From contig JAEZGY010000060.1 in the NCBI GenBank assembly GCA_023416695.1, forward strand, positions 1 through 23,491: a DNA stretch of 23,491 nucleotides, in the 5' to 3' direction. The stretch is from Bacillota bacterium (lineage in GTDB: Bacteria > Bacillota > Clostridia > Lachnospirales > Lachnospiraceae). Under the pieces are notes generated by a model. The model searched no databases. It was not told the DNA's origin and saw only the letters and a program-made list of their open reading frames with translations. How positions within the stretch are numbered: the first letter of the stretch is position 1; each line of letters opens with the position of its first letter. Of the stretch, positions 15,162 through 22,287 are shown in pieces. The position numbers and the translations under genes were made by a program.

Positions 15162-16400
15162 TTATGCCAAATACTCTCTTAGAATATCCTCGATAATCTG
15201 TGCTTCTTCACTAGATATGGCTTTCCTCTGGGCACTCTCATCCACCTTAACTGCACCTTGAGGTTTATTCGTGTCTTTCCTAACTTGGGTAGTTACAACT
15301 TCCTGCTTACTGGTTACAGCCTTAGGTTTATTCCCTTCCTTCTCTTTAGCTCCCACTTGACTAGATGCTTCTCTAGAAAATGGACTTGCTGTCTGAGGCT
15401 CTGTCTCAACCTTTGTTTTCTGTTGCTCTTTATTTCCACTAGCTGTAGACTCTACAGTAAAAAACTCCGGCATTGTAATATGGCGAGTTTCCTTATCCTC
15501 TTGAATCATCTTCTTCAATTCATTCTTCTTAGCTAAACGACGAAGCTCTGCTTCCTCTTCTGGTTTTAGCTTCTTCTTGGACTTATCTTTCTTAGAAGAC
15601 TGCCTTTCTTCCTCTTTCTTAGGTTGTTCAACCTTCTCCCCTTTGCCGGTCTCCATAAATAGGTTGGCATCATCAAATTCTTCCTCCGCCTTCCTTATCG
15701 GCTTCTCTTCCTTCTTTTCCTTTACAGAAAGTAAATCTACTGTAGTGGCAGCACTTTCAATTTGAGCAACCAACTCAGGAACCTCAACCTCTTTTTTCTT
15801 TAATTGCTTATCCTTCTCCTTTTGACTTGGTAACTCTAGATATTCTCTCTTATACTGTTCTAACAGTTCTGAACTAAACTCCCCATTTTCTAGCCTAGAT
15901 TTCAAAAAATTTTCTAGATAATCTTTGATATTTACCTTTAAAATCTTTCGTTTCATATTTAAATTAGTAAAATAATCATAACTTATCAACACCAATGCAC
16001 CTAAGACACCAGCAATCAAAGTGGATAAAATCTGATTTATTTCACATTCATCTAAAAGCCCTAAAATACTGAATACTGAGCCTGTTAAGACTGATACTAT
16101 AACAATCTCTCCACTAATTGTCTCCCATGTGTATAAAAGAATTCCACAGAATTTATACCTATATACATACTTATCCACAAAAGTATCCACATTATTAACA
16201 CCAATGTTTAATTTATAACAAGTCTCAAATTTAAGACGAAGTACACGCATTAAACGATTCTTGCTTGTCCCCATCCTTTTTGACGCTCGAATTAATAGAC
16301 GATACTTCATAGAAAGTATAAATTTAATTAAAAGTCCAACACCACATATCCCTAAAATAATGTATAAAAAGATATTTCTATCAAACCATTCTTGTATCAT
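15162..16400 (-). CDS. uncharacterised membrane protein with Lys/Glu-rich cytoplasmic tail
   Basis: Start placed at 16400 (MIQEWF, 412 residues): GGGAGG lies six bases upstream, whereas the TTG two codons earlier abuts the site. Three hydrophobic segments are visible at about residues 9-28, 84-115 and 119-143. The remaining roughly 260 residues are highly charged (KKEVEVPE, KKDKSKKKLKPEEEAELRRLAKKNELKK) and look disordered. A short amphipathic C-terminal end (SSEEAQIIEDILREYLA) looks like a docking peptide. I do not recognise a characterised family; similar proteins occur in Lachnospiraceae. The gene is alone, with a promoter at 16436-16464, between the nucleosidase and pgi genes. No terminator is obvious downstream, so transcripts may run toward pgi. 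Confidence 0.7.
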   Translation of the reverse strand: MIQEWFDRNIFLYIILGICGVGLLIKFILSMKYRLLIRASKRMGTSKNRLMRVLRLKFETCYKLNIGVNNVDTFVDKYVYRYKFCGILLYTWETISGEIVIVSVLTGSVFSILGLLDECEINQILSTLIAGVLGALVLISYDYFTNLNMKRKILKVNIKDYLENFLKSRLENGEFSSELLEQYKREYLELPSQKEKDKQLKKKEVEVPELVAQIESAATTVDLLSVKEKKEEKPIRKAEEEFDDANLFMETGKGEKVEQPKKEEERQSSKKDKSKKKLKPEEEAELRRLAKKNELKKMIQEDKETRHITMPEFFTVESTASGNKEQQKTKVETEPQTASPFSREASSQVGAKEKEGNKPKAVTSKQEVVTTQVRKDTNKPQGAVKVDESAQRKAISSEEAQIIEDILREYLA

Positions 16401-16435
16401 ACACAACCTCCCACTTAATTTCCATTTTTTAACAT

Positions 16436-16464
16436 ATTATATACTACCTGTCCCCATTTGAAAA
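16436..16464 (-). promoter_or_regulatory. promoter of the Lys/Glu-rich membrane protein gene
   Basis: TTTTCA (16459-16464), 17 bases, perfect TATAAT (16436-16441), read leftwards 36 bases before the gene. The -10 is strong, the -35 moderate. Confidence 0.55.
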
Positions 16465-16529
16465 GGTATTCTCCCCATATTTTGTATGACAAAAAACGGT
16501 TCTATCAGAATAATTATTTCACAAAAATG

Positions 16530-16572
16530 AAAAAAGCGTCCTATCAACCCAGGTATCGAGTTGAATAGACGC
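16530..16572 (-). terminator. rho-independent terminator after the nucleosidase gene
   Basis: GCGTC/GACGC arms continue through TAT/ATA and CAAC/GTTG with single-base irregularities (16536-16572). Six T residues (16530-16535) follow on the leftward transcript, 30 bases past the stop. Confidence 0.92.
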
Positions 16573-16602
16573 TTCTATCTTTCTTTTAAATTACAATCTT
16601 TA

Positions 16603-17301
16603 CTACAGTGCAGCAAGCATTCCATTTACTAGATTTACAGCATGGTTAGCTGCTTTCTCCTCAAACTGTGGGTAATCCTCACAAGCTGTACTGTCTGCTT
16701 TATCAGAAATAGCTCGAATTATAACGAACTTCACCTGATTCAAGGCGGCAACCTGAGCAATGGCTGCTCCCTCCATCTCAGCACAATAACAATTAAAGTT
16801 ATCTCCTAACCACTGCTTCTTTTCCTGACCAGATATAAACTGGTCTCCAGAAACCACTCTTCCAATATGGGTTTGGATATCAGGATTCTTCTCCTTACAT
16901 ACTTTAGTGGCAAGCTCTACGATTTCTTCATCCGCAACAAATATGGAAGATTCCATCTGTGGAATCACACCAAGAGCATATCCAAAGCCAGTAGCATCCA
17001 TATCATGTTGAAGAGCATCTTTTGAAATTACTATATCTCCAATGTCAATTATGTCTGCAATTCCTCCAGCAATTCCTGTATTTATAATCAGCTCTACAGA
17101 AAATTCATCCACTAAGATTTGAGCACACATTGCAGCATTTACTTTACCAATTCCACTTCTTACTACCACAATCTCTTTTCCTAAGTAGGTTCCTTGGTTA
17201 AACTCTAAGGACGCTTTTTTTACTACTTTTATGACTTGCATCTGTTCCTTTAGACGTTTTACCTCTATCTCCATAGCTCCTATGATTCCGATTCGATTCA
17301 T
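16603..17301 (-). CDS. mtnN: 5'-methylthioadenosine/S-adenosylhomocysteine nucleosidase
   Basis: The 232-residue protein matches MTA/SAH nucleosidase throughout: GIIGAMEIEVKRL with the catalytic-region Glu12, SGIGKVNAAMCAQILVDEF (49-67), NTGIAGGI, the purine/ribose-binding EMEGAAIAQVA (175-185) and the catalytic Asp200 in RAISDKAD. It hydrolyses MTA and SAH to adenine and thioribose or ribosyl-homocysteine, serving methionine salvage, methyl-donor detoxification and AI-2 precursor supply. No luxS or salvage genes are adjacent. The ATG follows a GAGG-type site. It is monocistronic, with a terminator. Confidence 0.97.
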   Translation of the reverse strand: MNRIGIIGAMEIEVKRLKEQMQVIKVVKKASLEFNQGTYLGKEIVVVRSGIGKVNAAMCAQILVDEFSVELIINTGIAGGIADIIDIGDIVISKDALQHDMDATGFGYALGVIPQMESSIFVADEEIVELATKVCKEKNPDIQTHIGRVVSGDQFISGQEKKQWLGDNFNCYCAEMEGAAIAQVAALNQVKFVIIRAISDKADSTACEDYPQFEEKAANHAVNLVNGMLAAL

Positions 17302-17322
17302 ACTGTACCTCGCTTCTTCTCT

Positions 17323-17352
17323 TTTATATTGCCTGCATTACATCTAATACAA
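17323..17352 (-). promoter_or_regulatory. candidate promoter of mtnN
   Basis: TTGTAT (17347-17352), 18-base spacer, TATAAA (17323-17328), read leftwards 22 bases before the start codon. The leader would be very short, so this is tentative. Confidence 0.4.
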
Positions 17353-17456
17353 GCTCATTTATGACCTGTTTTTACGACAATGATACCATATTATCTCCCA
17401 TGTGGCAAAAACTATTAAATTGGCGAAAGAAAACGTTATCCCTTAAGAACAAAGCA

Positions 17457-17485
17457 TTGCCAAACAGTAAATGGTGCGATAAAAT
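17457..17485 (+). promoter_or_regulatory. sigma-A promoter of the TSCPD-murG operon
   Basis: TTGCCA (17457-17462), 17 bases, TAAAAT (17480-17485), 68 bases upstream of the first gene. The same -35 and -10 hexamers are used by dnaX. Confidence 0.75.
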
Positions 17486-17552
17486 GTTGAATTGGATGGC
17501 AATACATAACTGCCATAGCCCGTGGAACACTTTGGATAAAGGAGAGTTTATT

Positions 17553-17798
17553 ATGCATTTTACACCGAAAGGCGTTTGCGCAAGAGGAATAGATTTTGAA
17601 ATAGAAGATGGAGTTGTGAAAAATGTAGTCTTTACAGGAGGCTGCAATGGAAACGTCTCCGGTATTTCCAGCTTAGTGGAAGGAATGAAGGTCGAGGATG
17701 TCATTAAGAGATTAGAGGGAATCGAATGTGGATTCAAATCTACCTCCTGTCCTGATCAGCTGGCCAATGCACTGAAGGAATACAAAGAAAATAAATAG
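17553..17798 (+). CDS. TIGR03905 family TSCPD domain protein
   Basis: The ATG at 17553 follows AAAGGAG at eight bases; the open frame extends 64 codons upstream without a site and across the promoter, so that extension is rejected. The 81-residue product carries a complete small TSCPD domain: GVCARGIDFEIEDG, then VFTGGCNGN, then IECGFKSTSCPDQLANAL. Cysteines at these positions form a probable metal-binding set. The same domain forms the C-terminus of B12-dependent ribonucleotide reductases, where it helps reactivation; the free-standing form has no established function. It is co-transcribed with the murG-type gene 25 bases downstream. Confidence 0.9.
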   Translation: MHFTPKGVCARGIDFEIEDGVVKNVVFTGGCNGNVSGISSLVEGMKVEDVIKRLEGIECGFKSTSCPDQLANALKEYKENK

Positions 17799-17823
17799 GC
17801 TTCATATAGAAAGGAAATGTATC

Positions 17824-18888
17824 ATGAAACGTATTATTTTAACCGGTGGGGGTACGGCTGGACATGTTACCCCTAACATAGCTCTTTTACCAGAGCTTAA
17901 GAATCAAGGATACGAAATCAACTACATTGGTTCTTATGACGGAATGGAGAGAAAGCTAATTGAGGAACTGGGAATCCCTTATTACGGTATTTCCTCAGGA
18001 AAGCTACGTCGTTATAAAAGTATTAAGAATTTATCTGATCCCTTTCGTGTGGTAAAGGGATACTTTGAAGCTAGAAAGTTAATGAAGAAATTAAAGCCTG
18101 ATGTGGTGTTTTCCAAGGGTGGCTTCGTTACTGTTCCTGTGGTTCTAGCAGCCAAAGCAAAGAAGGTCCCTTCCATTATTCACGAATCCGATATGACACC
18201 TGGTCTAGCCAACCGAATCTGTATTCCAAGAGCTACTAAGGTCTGTGCAAACTTTAGTGAAACGGTAGATAAACTTCCTGCTGAAAAAGCTGTTTTAACA
18301 GGAACTCCAATTCGTCAGGAGTTGTTCTCAGGAAACCGTATTAAAGGAGCTGATTTCTGTGGCTTTAGTTTAAATAAACCAATTCTTATGGTGACTGGTG
18401 GTAGTTTAGGAGCACTAAAAGTAAACAATGCCGTTCGTAGCATTCTACCTAAACTATTAGAGACCTTCCAAGTAGTTCACCTTTGTGGTAATGGAAAGCT
18501 CGATGAGAGCCTTAAGAATACGAAAGGCTATGTACAGTTTGAGTATATTAAAGAGGAGATGGCGGATTTATTTGCTGCTGCCGATGTGGTAATTTCTAGA
18601 GCTGGAGCCAATACAATCTTTGAGCTTTTAGCACTAAAGAAACCGAACCTTCTAATTCCTCTTTCTGCTGCCTCCAGTCGTGGAGACCAGATTCTCAATG
18701 CCAATTCCTTTGAAAAACAGGGTTATAGTAAAGTTCTTTTAGAAGAGAATCTTAATGACGACACTTTATATGATGCTATTATAGATCTATATGAGAATAG
18801 ACAAGCTTATACCGAAGTCATGGGTGCTAGTAAGCTGAATAATTCCATTGATACTATTGTGTCCCTTATTAATCAAGTGGCTCGCTAA
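17824..18888 (+). CDS. murG: MurG-type UDP-GlcNAc:undecaprenyl-PP-MurNAc-pentapeptide GlcNAc transferase
   Basis: The 354-residue GT28 glycosyltransferase has the N-terminal glycine loop GGGTAGHVTPNIAL (residues 8-21), the membrane-side segment FSKGGFVTVPVVLAA, HESDMTPGLANR, a C-terminal nucleotide-binding loop GGSLGALKVNN and the donor-binding SRAGANTIFEL. It should add GlcNAc to lipid I to make lipid II on the inner membrane face. The GISSGKLRRY and DPFRVVKG segments recall the second MurG form (MurG2) of the Bacillus cereus group rather than the division-cluster copy. The gene is outside any mur/fts cluster, so a second copy elsewhere in the genome is likely. AAAGGAA precedes the ATG; a bidirectional terminator follows. 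Confidence 0.92.
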   Translation: MKRIILTGGGTAGHVTPNIALLPELKNQGYEINYIGSYDGMERKLIEELGIPYYGISSGKLRRYKSIKNLSDPFRVVKGYFEARKLMKKLKPDVVFSKGGFVTVPVVLAAKAKKVPSIIHESDMTPGLANRICIPRATKVCANFSETVDKLPAEKAVLTGTPIRQELFSGNRIKGADFCGFSLNKPILMVTGGSLGALKVNNAVRSILPKLLETFQVVHLCGNGKLDESLKNTKGYVQFEYIKEEMADLFAAADVVISRAGANTIFELLALKKPNLLIPLSAASSRGDQILNANSFEKQGYSKVLLEENLNDDTLYDAIIDLYENRQAYTEVMGASKLNNSIDTIVSLINQVAR

Positions 18889-18903
18889 CATATTCGTAAA
18901 GAC

Positions 18904-18951
18904 AAAAAAACTACGGTTAACCAAGAAAACTCTTGTAAGCCGTAGTTTTTC
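18904..18951. terminator. bidirectional terminator between murG and the HIT gene
   Basis: ACTACGG/CCGTAGT arms (18910-18916 and 18940-18946) enclose an inner CAAG/CTTG stem. They are flanked by seven A on the left and five T on the right, so each convergent gene has a T tract. Confidence 0.92.
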
Positions 18952-18977
18952 ATTATATGCTATGATTAATACTATTA

Positions 18978-19397
18978 CTATTTGATACGAGCTGAAATGG
19001 CCTTTGCCAAAGAGGCAAACTCATCCTTGTACTTATCTTGATGAGACCATTTAATCGCAATCTTATCCCCTTTATAACGTGGAAGTAGATGAACATGGAG
19101 ATGGAATACGGTTTGTCCTGCGATCTCTCCATTATTCTGAAGAATGTTGATTCCATCACAATTTAATTCTTCCTTCATGGCCATTGCCACTTTCTTTGCA
19201 ACCACAAAAATCTTACTAGCAACCGTATCGTCTACCTCATAGATATTGGCGGCATGAGTTTTTGGAAGAATGATAGCATGTCCTTTAGAGGCAGGACTAA
19301 TATCCATAATAACACGAAAATCCTCATCTTCATAAACGGTGGCGCTTGGTATTTCACCTGCAGCTATTTTACAGAAAATACAATTCTGATCTATCAT
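18978..19397 (-). CDS. HIT (histidine triad) family nucleotide-binding protein
   Basis: The 139-residue protein has the HIT signature FHLHVHLLP with H99, H101 and H103. It also has the zinc site of the HinT/Hit branch: C6-x-x-C9 with H48 and H99. Such proteins hydrolyse adenosine phosphoramidates and aminoacyl-adenylates or dinucleoside polyphosphates; the true substrate is usually unknown. The ATG has AGGAGG eight bases upstream, and a promoter lies at 19430-19459. It is divergent from the histidine kinase with only 75 bases between start codons. Confidence 0.95.
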   Translation of the reverse strand: MIDQNCIFCKIAAGEIPSATVYEDEDFRVIMDISPASKGHAIILPKTHAANIYEVDDTVASKIFVVAKKVAMAMKEELNCDGINILQNNGEIAGQTVFHLHVHLLPRYKGDKIAIKWSHQDKYKDEFASLAKAISARIK

Positions 19398-19429
19398 AGT
19401 TAGCCTCCTATCATTAATTTACTTTTGTT

Positions 19430-19459
19430 ATTATATCACATTTTATAGTCGTATGTAAA
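19430..19459 (-). promoter_or_regulatory. sigma-A promoter of the HIT gene
   Basis: TTTACA (19454-19459), 18 bases ending in TGA (extended -10), TATAAT (19430-19435), read leftwards. Its -35 lies next to and partly over the ribosome binding site of the divergent kinase gene. Confidence 0.65.
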
Positions 19460-19472
19460 AGGAGGGTATCAT

Positions 19473-20213
19473 ATGTTTTCAAATAATACTGAGGAACAAC
19501 TCTTGGAGCTTATGAAGGAAAATGAGGCCTTACTGGCCTTATTTCGTCGGTATCAACAGGAGCTGTCATTCTTCTTATCTCGTATGACTCACGACATAAA
19601 AAATCCACTGACGCTGATGAACAGTTCCCTACAACTAATGGAGAAAAGACAACCCTCTCTTACAGAGCTTCCTTATTGGGAAAGTATAAAGACAGATTTA
19701 AAAGATGTATTCTCTTTATTAGACCAGCTAAGAAGCTTTCATTATGGAGATCAACTGACACTTACTGATACAGATATTGCTGCGCTACTTATGGAGCTTA
19801 CTGCTAGCTTTGACGCCTTTGCCAGGGAGAAAAACGCCAGAATAACTATTACATTAATGGACAACTGTCATCCTTATGTAGATAACTATCTGTGTGACCC
19901 TGTGAAGCTAAAGGAAGCTCTTTTGAATCTCATTAAGAATGGTTTAGAAGCCGTGGAGAAAGAAGGACTAGTATCTATTGTTTGCTCACTAGAGAAGAAT
20001 ACTCTTACCATTGCCATTACAAATACTGGCTCCACTATTAAAGAGGAGGAGCTTGAGAAGATTTTTACCCCATTTTACACCACGAAAGCTGGTGGAACAG
20101 GCCTTGGACTACCAACCGTACATAAAATAATAGCTGCCCACAAAGGACAGCTACGGGTAGATTCATTAGATAACAAGACAACTTTTACAATTTTTCTTCC
20201 AATAGAGAAGTAA
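19473..20213 (+). CDS. soluble orphan sensor histidine kinase
   Basis: The 246-residue protein has no membrane helix and no recognisable sensor domain before the kinase core. The H box is MTHDIKNPL with H40 as phosphorylation site. The N box is NLIKN (152-156), followed by F box IFTPFYTTK (197-205) and G2 box GGTGLGL (207-213). In the G1 box the usual Asp-x-Gly-x-Gly is TNTGSTI (183-189), with Asn replacing the adenine-contacting Asp and Thr replacing the second Gly. No response regulator is adjacent. Orphan cytosolic kinases in sporulating Firmicutes often feed the Spo0 phosphorelay or Spo0A directly; here that is inference. AAAGGAGGG precedes the ATG. Its last 29 bases overlap the convergent pseudouridine synthase gene, and its terminator lies inside that gene. 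Confidence 0.9.
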   Translation: MFSNNTEEQLLELMKENEALLALFRRYQQELSFFLSRMTHDIKNPLTLMNSSLQLMEKRQPSLTELPYWESIKTDLKDVFSLLDQLRSFHYGDQLTLTDTDIAALLMELTASFDAFAREKNARITITLMDNCHPYVDNYLCDPVKLKEALLNLIKNGLEAVEKEGLVSIVCSLEKNTLTIAITNTGSTIKEEELEKIFTPFYTTKAGGTGLGLPTVHKIIAAHKGQLRVDSLDNKTTFTIFLPIEK

Positions 20214-20916
20214 TCTTAAATTGGTCAAATGGCATCGCAGAGGGATAAGCACGAAAGCTTATCTCTTTTTTTGTTTTTGGGTGAGTAAAGGTTAGAGAGT
20301 ATGCAAATAATGCTACATTGGTCCAGCCTCTTACATTTTGAAAGGCTTTATTATACTTGGTATCTCCCCAAACACCTCCAAAATACTTACTCATCTGTAC
20401 TCGAATTTGATGATGTCTACCAGTGTATAAGGCAATCTCAAGCAAACTGACAGGCATCTTTTCCGAGGGATACTCCACTGTTGATGTCGCTAACACCTGG
20501 TATCTTAGCTTCGCTTCTTTTGCATCTTTTGCACCTTTTGCCACTATTTTCGAGGTATTACTACGAGCATCCTTTACTAAATAATCCTGCAAGTATCCTT
20601 CTTTTTCTGAAACACCCGAAAGGTCTGCAGTCACAACCGTAAGGTAATGCTTTTTCATAGATCCTTCTGTAATCTGCCTGCTAAGATCTGCTGCCGCCTC
20701 TTTGGTCTTAGCATACACCATCACCCCTCCTACAGATCGATCTAAGCGATGAACTACTGCCACATAGGGGGTTGGCTTTCCTTCTTTTTCGTACAAATAA
20801 TTCTTAATCTGACTTGCTAAGTCCACTGTTAAACTCTTGTCCGACTGGGAAGGTACTCCCACGGGCTTTTCGCAGACAATTATTTCTTTATCTTCATAGA
20901 GTATTGTGATATTCAC
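20185..20916 (-). CDS. RluA family pseudouridine synthase
   Basis: The start is GTG at 20916, preceded by AGGAGATT. The 243-residue product has the RluA family catalytic motif HRLDRSVGGVMVYAKT with the nucleophilic Asp, a KHYLTVV strand, and the TGRHHQIRVQM block. No S4 RNA-binding domain is present, so it is the short RluA-only type. It isomerises uridine to pseudouridine in rRNA or tRNA; the target base cannot be told from sequence. Its 3' end overlaps the convergent kinase gene by 29 bases. Confidence 0.94.
   Translation of the reverse strand: MNITILYEDKEIIVCEKPVGVPSQSDKSLTVDLASQIKNYLYEKEGKPTPYVAVVHRLDRSVGGVMVYAKTKEAAADLSRQITEGSMKKHYLTVVTADLSGVSEKEGYLQDYLVKDARSNTSKIVAKGAKDAKEAKLRYQVLATSTVEYPSEKMPVSLLEIALYTGRHHQIRVQMSKYFGGVWGDTKYNKAFQNVRGWTNVALFAYSLTFTHPKTKKEISFRAYPSAMPFDQFKITSLLEEKL
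20239..20278 (+). terminator. kinase-gene terminator inside the opposite-strand RluA gene
   Basis: A 12-base stem, AGAGGGATAAGC against GCTTATCTCTTT with two G-U pairs and an ACGAAA loop (20239-20268), is followed by a T-rich tract to 20278. It lies 26 bases past the kinase stop, entirely within the 3' coding part of the pseudouridine synthase. Confidence 0.85.
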
Positions 20917-20986
20917 TGCTAATCTCCTATATTATCTTTAAATGAGGGACAAAACTCATCCACCTTATATTTTCTCTGTCAATGAG

Positions 20987-21014
20987 ATTATACCCTAAAA
21001 AGTGTTCGAAGCAA
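20987..21014 (-). promoter_or_regulatory. candidate promoter of the RluA-family gene
   Basis: Perfect TATAAT (20987-20992) with TTGCTT (21009-21014) at 16 bases, read leftwards about 70 bases before the GTG start. The -35 overlaps the terminator stem of the XRE gene. Confidence 0.45.
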
Positions 21015-21021
21015 ACTACTT
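20997..21021 (-). terminator. terminator overlapping the stop codon of the XRE regulator gene
   Basis: AAGT-GTTT against CGAAC-ACTT with a one-base bulge and a short loop, followed by TTT. The stem begins in the last sense codon and includes the TAG stop at 21016-21018. Confidence 0.55.
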
Positions 21022-21687
21022 TACCAATCCCCCATGAAAATAACATTCATAAACCTTACCGTTTCCATAGGATATCTCCTCAATTCCTTGAAACCACTGG
21101 ATATCTCCTGTGACTTTTGAGGCATAGGTATAATCTCCAGACTGATAAAACTGTGGTCCTCTATATGGATACTCCAAGGTGGCAGCTCTTAGCGCTTCCT
21201 TAAGAAAATTACCACTAAACCTCTCATCTAGTACTCTTCCCATGTAGTTCATAGCGTAAACAGCGCTTCCATCCTTCCAAATTGCCTCTTCTCCTGCGAA
21301 CTGCTGCCCACCCACATATGTGTCGTGATAGACATAGTTGCCTTTTTCATAGTGATAATCATGGGAGTCAAGGCGGGTGGAACCACACTCATTAGCAACG
21401 CCAGCATAAGTATTATTACCAGCTTCTAGTCGAAATGCTATAAGCTCTTCTAAATCAGAAGGCTCTTCTTTATGTAAAGTGATATTGCACTCTTGGTCCT
21501 TTACTAGGTAATCTACCGTGACATGAAATAACTCACTTAGACTGATTAAGTTCATGATGTCAGGATAGCCTTGGCCACACTCCCATTTGGCCACTGCCTG
21601 TCTGGATACATTGATATTCTCCGCTAATTCTTCTTGGGTATAGCCTCTGCTCTTTCTTAACACCTGTAGCTTATCTGAAAAGATCAT
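21016..21687 (-). CDS. XRE family regulator with DUF5680 domain
   Basis: Start placed at 21687 (MIFSDKLQVLRK, 223 residues), because GAGAGGTG precedes it; the GTG three codons upstream is part of that site. Residues about 4-60 form a Cro/CI-type helix-turn-helix (YTQEELAENINVSRQAVAKWECGQGYPDI). Residues about 80-223 form a DUF5680-type domain with the recurrent LIAFRLEAGNNTYAG start and an Asn/Tyr/Gly-rich body (GEEAIWKDGSAVYAMNYMG). This partner domain probably binds a small ligand, but none is established. It is downstream of the PNPOx-like gene in a likely two-gene operon (37 bases apart), with a near-identical ribosome-binding leader. Confidence 0.88.
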   Translation of the reverse strand: MIFSDKLQVLRKSRGYTQEELAENINVSRQAVAKWECGQGYPDIMNLISLSELFHVTVDYLVKDQECNITLHKEEPSDLEELIAFRLEAGNNTYAGVANECGSTRLDSHDYHYEKGNYVYHDTYVGGQQFAGEEAIWKDGSAVYAMNYMGRVLDERFSGNFLKEALRAATLEYPYRGPQFYQSGDYTYASKVTGDIQWFQGIEEISYGNGKVYECYFHGGLVK

Positions 21688-21724
21688 ATGGAGCACCTCT
21701 CTTTCTATAAATTATGTATAGCCC

Positions 21725-22183
21725 TTACATAAACGCAAGCTGCTTAGCACACCTTTCCTCCACATATAGATTCTGCCTAATAGGAGTACCATCAATATAC
21801 TTCCATAGCTTTACAAGGCGAGGTTTTATATGATAAACCACCTGCCCTTCTAACAAGCCATAGGCACCATAGGAGCCAGGATGTACAGATTTATAAAGTT
21901 CTAAAAGTTCCTGATTTTTCTCGTCTCTCCAATCTCCAATAACTTCTGCCTCTCCCTCAATGGAGATGTTATTAAAGCAAAGGGAGACATTGGGATTTTC
22001 ACTCATTTGCTTATGTTTACTATAGCATGTATGAGTCTGAAAATAAATGTCTAAGCCTTTATTTACAATACTCATTGACCTAGAGGAGACATGACCCTCA
22101 GATGCTGTAGACAGCACCCATATGTGGTTTTTCTCTAAGGCTGTAATGATTTCGTCTGAAAGCTCTTTATAATTGATATTCAT
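21725..22183 (-). CDS. pyridoxamine 5'-phosphate oxidase-like flavin protein
   Basis: The 152-residue protein has the split-barrel PNPOx fold: WVLSTASEGHVSSRSMSIV (flavin-contact strand), LDIYFQTHTCYSKHKQMSENPNVSLCF (dimer region) and IEGEAEVIGDWRDEK. Such proteins bind FMN or F420 and often act in stress or general reductive roles; it is not a true PdxH, being too short and lacking the substrate tail. GAGAGGTG precedes the ATG. It is the first gene of the pair with the XRE/DUF5680 regulator. Confidence 0.88.
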   Translation of the reverse strand: MNINYKELSDEIITALEKNHIWVLSTASEGHVSSRSMSIVNKGLDIYFQTHTCYSKHKQMSENPNVSLCFNNISIEGEAEVIGDWRDEKNQELLELYKSVHPGSYGAYGLLEGQVVYHIKPRLVKLWKYIDGTPIRQNLYVEERCAKQLAFM

Positions 22184-22242
22184 AAGACACCTCTCTTTCT
22201 TAACTTAAGATTACCATGGTAGAGATTATCATTACATCAAAT

Positions 22243-22266
22243 AAACGTAGCAAAAATGCTACGTTT
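22243..22266 (-). terminator. rho-independent terminator after the APH-fold gene
   Basis: Perfect nine-base stem AAACGTAGC/GCTACGTTT with a six-base loop, leftward tail TATTTG. It lies about 20 bases past the stop. Confidence 0.75.
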
Positions 22267-22287
22267 TGTGGAAAGTTCTATGTATTC

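Noticed and set aside
17361..17552. 64-residue N-terminal extension of the TSCPD protein
   Set aside because: It would cover the promoter and has no ribosome binding site, whereas ATG 17553 has AAAGGAG and gives the family length.
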